A stretch of DNA of 7,032 nt. Origin: Fischerella sp. (GTDB lineage: Bacteria; Cyanobacteriota; Cyanobacteriia; Cyanobacteriales; Nostocaceae). The DNA is taken from contig JANZYY010000263.1 of the NCBI GenBank assembly GCA_026419705.1, positions 1-7,032 on the forward strand. The letters run 5' to 3'. The position numbers were made by a program, and so were the translations under genes. The notes below the pieces were generated by a model. It had not been told where the DNA came from. It was given only the letters and a program-made list of their open reading frames with translations, and searched no databases. Below are positions 1 through 5,871 of the stretch, in pieces (the stretch's first letter is position 1; each line of letters opens with the position of its first letter).

Positions 1-171
1 CCTCAGACTGTTCTGATGGTTGTTTTAGCATCCCTCTGGTGACCGTTAAGCAGGGGAAACGGCAAAAACCCTACACCACTACTACTCAACTCCTACACCC
101 TTGCTGCTCAACGAGGTATGTTGGCTATTTATTTTTTAATTTTTTAGTTTGCGATCAGCTATCGGTCACTG

Positions 172-202
172 CCCTGACGCCGTTCTCCTTCGGGAAGCGA
201 TT
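172..202. repeat. Fragment of a cyanobacterial GC-rich dispersed repeat
   Basis: The stretch containing GACGCCGTTCTCCTTCGGGA followed by AGCGATTAGC resembles the dispersed repeats common between genes in Nostoc-type genomes, where blocks of CTCCTTCGGGA-like sequence occur in many partial copies. It is GC-richer than the AT-rich flanks. Recognition is from memory of that repeat style. Only one copy is in the window, so repetitiveness cannot be shown here. Confidence 0.35.
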
Positions 203-276
203 AGCAGGACAAACAGCACAACTCCTGCGCCGATAGTTTAGCGCACATGCTTTTTGCATATGCACTGACCCTACGC

Positions 277-298
277 ATTTTTATTTTCAAATAAAAAT
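277..298. repeat. Perfect AT-only inverted repeat downstream of the 329-1030 gene
   Basis: The arms 277-286 (ATTTTTATTT) and 289-298 (AAATAAAAAT) are perfectly complementary with only TC between them. The repeat sits about 30 bp beyond the stop of the minus-strand gene that ends at 329, so it could mark that transcript's 3' end. It has no GC base pairs, so it is not a canonical intrinsic terminator. In DNA this AT-rich it could also be chance. Confidence 0.3.
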
Positions 299-328
299 CA
301 GGAATTGTAGTCTGATGTACAGAAAAAT

Positions 329-1030
329 TTAAACTACTTTTTTTTTCTTCAAACGAAGCTTTTGTTGTTGTTGATTAAACAATTTTTGCTCTGGTGTTAA
401 CACATCGAAATCAATTGACTGACGCATATCCCATTGCCACTCAGCTAACACCAGTAAACTTACCGCCATTACAATACCAGTAGCAAGAAATTGCCAACCA
501 TGACAGTAAGGTAAAGCAGCAATAGTAGCAAAGTGAATGACAGCGACAAGTAAAAAGGTACGCGATCGCACTCCCAAAGCCGTAAATAAGTAACCAACAG
601 CGCTGACTGTCAACCACAAAGGACACAGGTGTATCAAAACTGCACCCCAACCATAAAATATGCCCATGTCAGTCAGAGCAACAGCTCCTAACATTAAAAT
701 TATCCAGCTATACAATAGCCAACGCAGCCTTTCTACACTTACCCAAAACCATGTAAAAATTACCATACTTATCGTACCGACGAGGGTAAGAACTGACCAA
801 AAAATTGCTTGCGTGTACCAGCTAATTGGCAAAAATTGGGCTGTCAGAAAAATAACAGCACAAATAAAACCCCAAATTATGAATACTTGATCTATTCGCG
901 TATAAAACCCTGACCATAATTTGAATTGACCAATTTTCCAATCAAGCCTTAATAGACCCTGTAAATCTTGAATATCTAACTCTTCTTGTTTCTCACGTAG
1001 TAGTGGTTGAGATAGGGGTATAAAAGCCAT
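329..1030 (-). CDS. Six-helix integral membrane protein of unknown function
   Basis: A 233-residue membrane protein that I do not recognise as a named family. About 45 soluble N-terminal residues precede six hydrophobic segments, near residues 49-70, 75-99, 106-128, 131-153, 157-175 and 181-197. A polar C-terminal tail follows, with a run of four Gln near 220 and four Lys near 228, probably cytosolic. I see no catalytic or transport motif. I chose the ATG at 1030. The frame also has a TTG at 1045 that would add five residues, and neither start has a clear Shine-Dalgarno sequence. The gene stands alone. Its upstream side has a 12-bp palindrome at 1046-1057 and an AT-rich inverted repeat at 1087-1106, either of which might be regulatory. 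That the ORF is a real protein is well supported by length and hydrophobic pattern; its role is unknown. Confidence 0.85.
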   Translation of the reverse strand: MAFIPLSQPLLREKQEELDIQDLQGLLRLDWKIGQFKLWSGFYTRIDQVFIIWGFICAVIFLTAQFLPISWYTQAIFWSVLTLVGTISMVIFTWFWVSVERLRWLLYSWIILMLGAVALTDMGIFYGWGAVLIHLCPLWLTVSAVGYLFTALGVRSRTFLLVAVIHFATIAALPYCHGWQFLATGIVMAVSLLVLAEWQWDMRQSIDFDVLTPEQKLFNQQQQKLRLKKKKVV

Positions 1031-1045
1031 GCTGTAAAGTCTCAA

Positions 1046-1057
1046 GAGTATATACTC
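1046..1057. promoter_or_regulatory. 12-bp perfect palindrome, possible operator
   Basis: GAGTATATACTC is a perfect palindrome 15 bp upstream of the ATG at 1030, in the likely 5' region of the minus-strand membrane protein gene. Its TATA-like centre could overlap a -10 element. No regulator is known for it and the call rests on symmetry and position only. Confidence 0.25.
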
Positions 1058-1086
1058 AATTTATGTATCTTTTTGTAAAATTTTAA

Positions 1087-1106
1087 CAAAAAATTACAAT
1101 TTTTTG
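1087..1106. repeat. AT-rich inverted repeat upstream of the membrane protein gene
   Basis: The arms CAAAAAATT (1087-1095) and AATTTTTTG (1098-1106) are perfectly complementary with a 2-nt centre. The repeat lies in the 299-bp divergent spacer between the minus-strand gene starting at 1030 and the plus-strand gene starting at 1330. No function can be assigned. In AT-rich DNA such symmetry can arise by chance. Confidence 0.25.
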
Positions 1107-1329
1107 AGACTTAAGTTCACAAATAACTTTCCCCCGGATAGATTTCGTGTTAGTTATTTTTCCATCTCTCAAACCTACTTCTTGAAACAAGCGGAATCTC
1201 AAACTAACCATTCTCTGGCATTAGAGCAAAACTGCGTGAACCACCAAGCATAAAAATAAACCTCCCAACCTTTTAAGTGAGAGATAGGGAGTGTTGAGCT
1301 AAAGAAAGAGAAATTAGGAGCACGCAATC

Positions 1330-1731
1330 ATGTTTTGGAAGTTTTTACTCAGTGCTTTAGTATTGCCTATTAGCTTGGGATTAGAGATAGCAACAGCATC
1401 TGTGAAAGATAAAGCCCATATCTCTTCATCTATTCAGACATCCATAGTTTCACCTGAAGAAGCTAGCACAGCAAAATTAAAACAAACAACACCCAGCCAA
1501 AATTACAAAATCACTCAACACAGAAGGCATGACTGTAGAAGGCGCTACCATAGACGATATCCCCATTACAGGCAGCGTTATTACAGACGGCATTACGATA
1601 GACCCCATTATCAAAGGGTTTACTATCCCCATTACCGTTACTATCATCCGAATTACCGGAGAGTATACCGTCACGGCGTAGACTTCCCGCAAACTAATTT
1701 CTACTACCGCAGATACCACTATCACAGATAG
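1330..1731 (+). CDS. Secreted His/Tyr/Arg-rich small protein
   Basis: A 133-residue protein that I cannot assign to a named family. An N-terminal signal peptide is visible: Lys4, a hydrophobic core at about residues 5-18, then Ala21-Thr-Ala23, giving likely cleavage after residue 23. Residues 24-63 form a Ser/Thr/Gln/Lys-rich linker. Residues 64-133 are very biased: by my count 20 Arg, 18 Tyr and 11 His make up 49 of 70 residues, in motifs such as RRYH, PHYR and YYHPNYRR, with a single Cys at 69. The mature protein should be strongly basic and exported to the periplasm or envelope. Metal, polyanion or cell-wall binding is plausible but inferred only from composition. The ATG is well supported by AGGAG at 1316-1320, nine bases upstream. 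The gene is monocistronic and converges on the phytol kinase gene, with a repeat hairpin between them. Confidence 0.8.
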   Translation: MFWKFLLSALVLPISLGLEIATASVKDKAHISSSIQTSIVSPEEASTAKLKQTTPSQNYKITQHRRHDCRRRYHRRYPHYRQRYYRRHYDRPHYQRVYYPHYRYYHPNYRRVYRHGVDFPQTNFYYRRYHYHR

Positions 1732-1758
1732 TAAATGGATGTATTTATTGTGGTGACT

Positions 1759-1856
1759 GTTAGTAGATAGTGAATAGTGGATAGTGGTAAAAAACTAACA
1801 ACCAACAACTAACCACTAACTACTAACTACTATCTACTATCTACTAACTACTAAAA
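1759..1856. repeat. Tandem-repeat hairpin (ACTAACT/ACTATCT family) between convergent genes
   Basis: The right half is a run of degenerate units such as ACTAACT, ACTATCT and ACCACTA. The left half carries the complementary TAGTAGATAGTG units, so the block can fold on itself. The longest perfect arms are 13 nt, GTTAGTAGATAGT at 1759-1771 and its complement at 1836-1848. It lies between the stop of the plus-strand gene at 1731 and the 3' end of the minus-strand gene at 1844, and reaches into the latter's last codons. It may act as a bidirectional 3'-end structure. Repeats of this kind are characteristic of heterocystous cyanobacteria. Confidence 0.7.
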
Positions 1857-2554
1857 AACTGACCTAACAAAAAAGCCAGGGCTGCACTACCTATAGGAAC
1901 TGTCAAATTGTCAACACCCATAAATGAAACAGTTTCTAAACCAGTTGCAACTACAGCTACTACCAAGGATATAATCCAAGTCTGCCAAGAATTACCTTGT
2001 ACGCTCAGTAAAATTAGACTACAGATGAAATAGCTGACAACAGCCATCGTTGAAGAGCCTTCCCAGCTTTTCTGCCCTCCAAAAAGTTTATACTTATGCT
2101 TGCCAAATCGTTGTCCAATTAATGCGGCTAGTCCATCTCCCCATGTCATTACTAAAATCCCAAGGGCAGCGTAATATGGTTGTTGTAGATGCCAAAACCA
2201 GGCAACTAAAATACCAATACTCACCGAATAGAAGAATGTTCCAAAACTTCGCCGTCCTACGCTATTGATACCAGGGAGAATGGGAAAGCGATAAGACAAT
2301 AAGGTAATAGTACTTGCTAGAATTGAGGCCGAGATACCTACTATTGCAGGAATATGCAGCCACCAAGCTAACAAAATTACATTGCCAGTACCGATGTGCA
2401 CTATCTTCCGCACTATTTCTGGATCTGCTTTGGCAAAGCGATTTACTCCCCATGCACTCAGGATAATCAGAAAAAGCCAAGCTGCAACACAGGCAATTTG
2501 CAACTCGAGAGGAGAAATTGATTCTAAACTGGGAAACAAACTTAGTAACAGCAA
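1844..2554 (-). CDS. Phytol kinase-like (VTE5/dolichol kinase family) membrane protein
   Basis: A 236-residue polytopic membrane protein of the family that includes plant VTE5 phytol kinase and Synechocystis Slr1652, related in fold to CDP-diglyceride synthetases. Family members use a nucleoside triphosphate to phosphorylate phytol released from chlorophyll, feeding tocopherol and chlorophyll salvage. Visible signatures are EIVRKIVHIGTGN at residues 46-58, then GDGLAALIGQRFGK at 139-152 followed by KLFGGQKSWEGS at 156-167, with hydrophobic segments around them. Length fits the family. The frame has an in-frame stop just upstream, and its first ATG codon would fall beyond residue 130, so the start must be non-ATG; TTG at 2554 is the best choice and a second TTG lies at residue 6. 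The gene is divergent from yidD, 49 bp apart. The final Ser-Ser-stop lies inside the tandem repeat at 1759-1856. Phytol as substrate is inferred from the family. Confidence 0.85.
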   Translation of the reverse strand: MLLLSLFPSLESISPLELQIACVAAWLFLIILSAWGVNRFAKADPEIVRKIVHIGTGNVILLAWWLHIPAIVGISASILASTITLLSYRFPILPGINSVGRRSFGTFFYSVSIGILVAWFWHLQQPYYAALGILVMTWGDGLAALIGQRFGKHKYKLFGGQKSWEGSSTMAVVSYFICSLILLSVQGNSWQTWIISLVVAVVATGLETVSFMGVDNLTVPIGSAALAFLLGQFFSS

Positions 2555-2603
2555 AGATTTATATCAGAAATTTAGACCTTAGATACCAATTTATTAGAAA
2601 AAC

Positions 2604-2834
2604 GTGACTGTGTTGAAACTATTATTGATCTCGGCAATTCGCTTCTACCGAATGTTTATTTCACCATTATTCCTCCCTACCTGTCGCTTTCAACCAACCT
2701 GTTCTGTGTATGCTATCCAAGCAATAGAGAGATTTGGACCGTGGCGTGGTTCTTGGTTGGCAATTCGGCGCATCTTACGCTGTCATCCTTTTCATCCAGG
2801 TGGTTACGATCCAGTACCAGATGTGGAAGAGTAA
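2604..2834 (+). CDS. yidD: YidD, membrane protein insertion efficiency factor
   Basis: A 76-residue protein of the YidD (formerly DUF37) family, which assists YidC/Sec-dependent insertion of inner-membrane proteins. The family pattern is clear: an amphipathic, basic N-terminus (LLISAIRFYRMFISPL), the block CRFQPTCSVYA at residues 27-37 with Cys27 and Cys33, AIERFGPWRGSW at 40-51, then RRILRCHPFHPGGYDPVP at 55-72 with Cys60. Length is typical. A TAG codon two codons upstream makes GTG at 2604 the earliest start; GTG at 2610 or TTG at 2613 would shorten the product by two or three residues and suit the usual start near the LKLLL segment. There is no strong ribosome binding site. It is not in the rnpA-yidC setting common elsewhere; its neighbour is the divergent phytol kinase-like gene. 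A G-rich repeat begins directly after the stop. Confidence 0.93.
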   Translation: MTVLKLLLISAIRFYRMFISPLFLPTCRFQPTCSVYAIQAIERFGPWRGSWLAIRRILRCHPFHPGGYDPVPDVEE

Positions 2835-2835
2835 A

Positions 2836-2917
2836 GAGTGGGAGATGAGGAGATGGGGTTCTGGGGGTGATGGGGAGACAACTAACTACCAACCACTAAC
2901 CACTAACCACCAACCAT
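2836..2917. repeat. Tandem degenerate repeats: G-rich block then ACTAACC block
   Basis: Two repeat styles abut directly after the yidD stop. The first (2836-2876) is GGGAGATGAGG/GATGGGG-like and contains G runs at 2840-2842, 2855-2858, 2863-2867 and 2872-2875. The second (2880-2917) is a run of ACTAACT, ACCAACC, ACTAACC and ACCAACC units, the same family as at 1801-1856 and 4401-4426. Such short tandem repeats are frequent between genes in Nostoc-type genomes. The function is unknown. Confidence 0.7.
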
Positions 2918-3010
2918 TGACTCTGGAAGATACTGTTAAATTTTCTGTCAAAATATATACCATATACCCGAGTTGTGTTACTTTGCAATAACACCCTCAC
3001 TTAGAATTAC

Positions 3011-3039
3011 CCTGTGAGTATCTGAAAGTAACTCACAGG
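3011..3039. terminator. 9-bp perfect hairpin, possible terminator after yidD
   Basis: CCTGTGAGT (3011-3019) and ACTCACAGG (3031-3039) pair perfectly around an 11-nt loop, followed by ATTTTCC. The short T run and the 177-bp distance from the yidD stop make a terminator role possible but not strong. An operator for the downstream DUF1350 gene is an alternative. Confidence 0.35.
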
Positions 3040-3291
3040 ATTTTCCATAGTCATATATATACAAAACTATAGCTCTACAAACAAAAGTCTAGATTCCTAT
3101 TGATGCAAAAAAGATCTGGGCATAATCCGAAATAGAATCACTATACTTTGTAGCTCCCAATAGTTCAACAAAATCAGATAAACCTTAGCCCCCTGTTGTT
3201 GAAACAGAGGTGATATCCGTGCAACTGAAATTGCCAGCATAGGTGGTGATTTCCGAACTTCGCTATTTTTCTACTGCAAGGGAGCACATAT

Positions 3292-4287
3292 ATGAGTGCA
3301 GAATTTAATTTTCACCCAGTTTCCCATAGTTGGGTTGCAATTCATCCCAATCCCAAAGGCGTAGTGCAATTTATAGGAGGTGCTTTTTTCGGTACTTTCC
3401 CGACGATATTTTATCGATATTTTTTAAGAAAGATTTTTGAGGAAGGTTATACAATCATTGCTTTACCATTCAGGTTTACTTTTCGTCATTGGCCGATCGC
3501 AATTAGTTTATTGAGAGAACAAGGTGTACTAGCAGAAGATATTGCTCAAATTGCTAAAAAATTAAATTACCAATATGACATCTATCAAGATCGGAAAAAA
3601 TATTATTGGGTTGGTCACAGCTTAGGGTGTAAATATATTACTCTCCTGGAGTTTATCAGTAACGATTGGGAAACTATTTTAGAAAAAATTCCCGAAAAAA
3701 TTCGTAAAAGTCAATTACAACAAATCAAAGACAATCTTAGCAGGATTCCCAAAGAAAAATGCAATATTAAGGGTCAACCATCTTTACTGCTTGCACCTGA
3801 TATTAGTGATACTGAAAGTGCTGTTCCTCAACCTCTGGCTTTTATAGCACATTCGCTGGATAGATTAGGTTTGGGGGTACTACCTACGAGAAAACAAACT
3901 CAGTACTTTATCCAAGAAAGTAAGTTATTTAACTTAACAGGAATGATTTCTTTTGATCGGGATACTATTGCCGGAAGTGTAACTGACAAAGACAAAAGCC
4001 CGAAGATTCAAGAAAATAGTGATGTACTTTGGATGTTGCAAAACTTGCCGCAAATTCAGCACCAAGAACTGCCGGACAAGCGGACAGTAAAAGACAGACA
4101 TTGCAAACATTTAGAACCAGTTGGTAATCAAATCGGTGAATATGTGGTTGATTTCAACCCTATGGATAAATTCATTCAACCGATTAAATTTAGACAACTA
4201 GAAGGTGTGGCGATTAAATTTTTAGGCGAACTGAAACACAAGGAAATCCTATTTCGTTCTAGCAATATTAATCGATCGGTAGCATAA
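3292..4287 (+). CDS. DUF1350 family alpha/beta-hydrolase-like protein
   Basis: A 331-residue soluble protein that I recognise as DUF1350, a family of cyanobacteria and plant plastids with no well-established activity. Visible landmarks are WVAIHPNPKGVVQFIGGAFFG at about residues 14-34 (an oxyanion-loop-like first strand), ALPFRFTFRHW at 57-67, a nucleophile-elbow motif GHSLGCKY at 108-115 with candidate catalytic Ser110, LLLAPDISDTESAVP at 165-179, and a C-terminal segment with conserved-looking His and Asp residues. This pattern suggests an alpha/beta-hydrolase fold, perhaps an esterase or lipase acting inside the cell; the substrate is unknown. The ATG is well supported by AAGGGAG at 3278-3284, seven bases upstream. 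The gene appears monocistronic, with an inverted repeat 33 bp beyond its stop. Family assignment is fairly firm; hydrolase activity is inference. Confidence 0.88.
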   Translation: MSAEFNFHPVSHSWVAIHPNPKGVVQFIGGAFFGTFPTIFYRYFLRKIFEEGYTIIALPFRFTFRHWPIAISLLREQGVLAEDIAQIAKKLNYQYDIYQDRKKYYWVGHSLGCKYITLLEFISNDWETILEKIPEKIRKSQLQQIKDNLSRIPKEKCNIKGQPSLLLAPDISDTESAVPQPLAFIAHSLDRLGLGVLPTRKQTQYFIQESKLFNLTGMISFDRDTIAGSVTDKDKSPKIQENSDVLWMLQNLPQIQHQELPDKRTVKDRHCKHLEPVGNQIGEYVVDFNPMDKFIQPIKFRQLEGVAIKFLGELKHKEILFRSSNINRSVA

Positions 4288-4320
4288 CCAGTCCAACTTT
4301 CCAGATTTTTCACGCTCCGA

Positions 4321-4374
4321 CTTGGTATCTTGGTGGTTAATAAAATTTACTTCTTGAACCACAAAGACACCAAG
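4321..4374. repeat. 18-bp imperfect inverted repeat after the DUF1350 gene
   Basis: CTTGGTATCTTGGTGGTT (4321-4338) and AACCACAAAGACACCAAG (4357-4374) match as inverted copies at 16 of 18 positions around an 18-nt loop. The right arm merges into a CACAAAGACAC-type tandem repeat that continues to about 4384, a motif common between cyanobacterial genes. The position 33 bp after the stop at 4287 fits a 3'-end stem-loop, but there is no T tract. Confidence 0.5.
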
Positions 4375-4400
4375 ACACAAAGAAAACTTTATTTTAAAGG

Positions 4401-4426
4401 TACTACTAACTACTAACCACTAACCA
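4401..4426. repeat. Short ACTAACT/ACTAACC tandem repeat
   Basis: Units TACTACTAACTACTAACC and ACTAACC repeat in tandem here, the third occurrence of this family in the window after 1801-1856 and 2880-2917. It directly abuts the open frame that leads into the small ORF at 4510. Confidence 0.6.
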
Positions 4427-4509
4427 AAAAAAATGAGTCGCAATGCATACATGCTGCTTGGAATAAACAGGCGAAAATCGAGATATACTTTACCTGTCCG
4501 CAGGACACT

Positions 4510-4689
4510 ATGCTATTTATTGAAAATCCGGATGGAGAAAAAAGCACAATCAGTTATGGAATGGTGGTTATGCGTCGGGTAGGTGAAACTGTATCATCGA
4601 ACAGGCAAAGTTTTGAGTTAATTGATATATTTGATGGTGAACTCGGCGGTTGCAAGTATGGCGTTTACTGGCGAAAGCGTTTAGTCTGA
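4510..4689 (+). CDS. Small hypothetical protein, possibly a 5'-truncated gene
   Basis: A 59-residue ORF that I do not recognise. Its product is protein-like: alternating hydrophobic and acidic residues, with segments such as FIENPDGEKSTISYGMVVMR and FELIDIFDGELGG, ending YWRKRLV. The ATG at 4510 has AGGA at 4502-4505, only four bases away. The same frame is open back to 4417 with no ATG, GTG or TTG in that stretch, yet the upstream translation (IHAAWNKQAKIEIYFTCPQ) also looks coding. An ATG at 4433 lies in another frame; losing one base near 4439 would explain this, giving an older gene of about 85 residues. A weak hairpin (7-bp arms 4722-4728 and 4741-4747) follows the stop. Either a real small gene or a decayed one; a similarity search would decide. 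Confidence 0.4.
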   Translation: MLFIENPDGEKSTISYGMVVMRRVGETVSSNRQSFELIDIFDGELGGCKYGVYWRKRLV

Positions 4690-4913
4690 ATTTTGCAAAT
4701 AATCTTGAATTTACCTTGATGAACCGCACTGCACTCAAAATGCGGTTAACTTGATAGGGTGGTGGCTGGAAACTTAAACTTTGTAAGTATTCAGAGTGGA
4801 GCGTAAAACCAAAGTTGACATCTTCTGGTAAACTGACTTTGGCGATCGCGCCGCCTTTAAGGTTATCACACACGAAATGCACAGCAACGATTTATCTATT
4901 TATAGAAATACTA

Positions 4914-5621
4914 ATGAGACCGTATCATCAAGTTCCGATTCAAGAGTGTGGCGAACCTCTCGTAGCAATTCCCCTAGAAATGTTTGCGGTGGAGTCTCCC
5001 CATCCATATGAAAAATTAGGTGCACCTTATGGCGAATATTCCCCTTATTTTCTCCGCCAAAGTCTGGTTGATAGTTTGATAGCAGCACAAAATCATCTGC
5101 AATTGCTACGTCCTGACTGGCGCATTCAAATTTTTGACGCTTATCGTCCAGTAGCTGTGCAACAGTTTATGGTAGACTATACTTTCGCCCAGGCTGTGCG
5201 TGAGAAGGGACTTGTTGAAGCTGAGTTATCTGCAACCCAGCGTCAAGAGATTTGGCGGGAAGTTTATAAAATTTGGGCTGAACCCAGTTTGGATGAAAAA
5301 ACACCACCGCCTCACAGTACAGGTGCGGCTGTGGATGTAACTTTGGTGGATGAGACAGGGGAAGTTGTGGATATGGGTTCGCCAATTGATGAATTATCAG
5401 AGCGATCGCTCCCCGATTACTATGCTAGTGGTGATAGTCCAGAAGCACAGCAGTATCATGCGAATCGCTTGTTATTGTGTGATGTGATGGAAAAAGCCGG
5501 ATTTAAACGCAACCCTCGCGAGTGGTGGCATTTTTCCTTAGGCGATCAGATGTGGGCTTGGTTGTATAATCAAGCAAATCCAGGTCAGAATTTTGTAGCA
5601 CGCTACGGCCGTCTTGTGTAG
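4914..5621 (+). CDS. D-alanyl-D-alanine dipeptidase, VanX/DdpX family (peptidase M15D)
   Basis: A 235-residue zinc metallopeptidase of the M15 family, whose VanX/DdpX members cleave the dipeptide D-Ala-D-Ala released in or destined for peptidoglycan synthesis. The active-site signature is complete: DAYRP at residues 75-79 (the conserved Arg that stabilises the transition state), HSTGAAVD at 134-141 giving zinc ligands His134 and Asp141, and EWWHF at 203-207 giving catalytic Glu203 and ligand His206. I see no convincing signal peptide, so it is probably cytosolic, with a role in D-Ala recycling. The frame is open back to 4815, but the extra 33 residues are not family-like, so I chose ATG at 4914; its ribosome binding site is weak. 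No vanH, vanA or VanR/S-like gene is beside it, so glycopeptide resistance is not implied. A HIP1 site lies inside at 5402. Confidence 0.92.
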   Translation: MRPYHQVPIQECGEPLVAIPLEMFAVESPHPYEKLGAPYGEYSPYFLRQSLVDSLIAAQNHLQLLRPDWRIQIFDAYRPVAVQQFMVDYTFAQAVREKGLVEAELSATQRQEIWREVYKIWAEPSLDEKTPPPHSTGAAVDVTLVDETGEVVDMGSPIDELSERSLPDYYASGDSPEAQQYHANRLLLCDVMEKAGFKRNPREWWHFSLGDQMWAWLYNQANPGQNFVARYGRLV

Positions 5622-5703
5622 AGTGATTACTTTGTCAACTCGTGAAACAATTAAATCTGCTATTCATTGTCATATCGAAATCTTTGGTGAAGAAGTTTTA
5701 AGT

Positions 5704-5871
5704 CTAAGCTAATGTTGATTGTTTCGCCTCTAATTCTTTAACGCGACTTTGTAGCTGTTCGAGTTCATCAATTAACTGTAAAACAGTCACGCCAATGTCT
5801 GGCCTAACTTCCGGCTGTGCAGTATTATTGATTTGCAACTGCGCCCAATCTGCTAATTTTTTCAGTGTCAT
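5704..5871 (-). CDS. 55-residue coiled-coil protein coupled to the DUF4258 gene
   Basis: A small ORF that I do not recognise as a named family. It starts with ATG at 5869-5871, preceded by AAGGA at 5879-5883 with a seven-base gap, a strong ribosome binding site. The ATG overlaps the TGA of the upstream DUF4258 frame (ATGA), so the two are probably translationally coupled. The N-terminal half (MTLKKLADWAQLQINN, then a Pro-containing linker near residues 20-24) is followed by a heptad-like helix, VTVLQLIDELEQLQSRVKEL at about 28-47, likely a dimerising coiled coil. The product is small and helical, as expected for a toxin-antitoxin partner, but it has no DNA-binding motif that I can name. That it is an antitoxin is inference from context alone. 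Confidence 0.7.
   Translation of the reverse strand: MTLKKLADWAQLQINNTAQPEVRPDIGVTVLQLIDELEQLQSRVKELEAKQSTLA

Larger units (their letters stand above)
1..328. other. Gene-free stretch with degraded repeats
   Basis: I see no credible gene here. An open frame runs from the left edge to 236, with a GTG at 39, but its product is low-complexity (a Thr run, then mixed residues), has no ribosome binding site and overlaps repeat-like DNA, so I do not call it. The section from about 68 to 112 is built of short ACTACT/CTCCTACACC-like units that resemble intergenic tandem repeats. An imperfect hairpin (8-nt arms 243-250 and 256-263, T5 loop, one mismatch) lies further right. Confidence 0.6.
2835..3291. 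other. 457-bp intergenic spacer between yidD and the DUF1350 gene
   Basis: No gene is supported here. It holds the tandem repeats at 2836-2917, a hairpin at 3011-3039, and an AT-rich section that may hold the promoter of the DUF1350 gene. Candidate elements are TTGATG at 3100-3105 with CATAAT at 3121-3126 (15-bp gap), and a TATACT at 3142-3147. Both are weak matches. A small imperfect hairpin, CTGTT paired with AACAG, occurs near 3192-3208. Confidence 0.5.

Noticed and set aside
39..236. 65-codon plus-strand open frame near the left edge
   Set aside because: It has a GTG start without a ribosome binding site and a low-complexity product, and it overlaps repeat-like DNA.
1801..1856. CRISPR-like appearance of the repeated ACTAACT units
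   Set aside because: The units are about 7 bp, contiguous and degenerate, with no spacers, and no cas gene is present.
3097..3240. 47-codon minus-strand ORF in the spacer before the DUF1350 gene
   Set aside because: No ribosome binding site, no recognisable motif, and it lies across the likely promoter of the plus-strand gene; probably chance.
4815..4913. 33-residue N-terminal extension of the VanX-type protein
   Set aside because: The extension has no M15 family similarity that I can see, and the family's N-terminal pattern begins at the ATG at 4914.
5623..5712. 29-codon plus-strand ORF right after the VanX-type gene (GTG start, reads STRETIKSAIHCHIEIFGEE)
   Set aside because: It is too short and has no separate ribosome binding site. 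It looks mildly protein-like and might be a gene remnant, but nothing supports a call.
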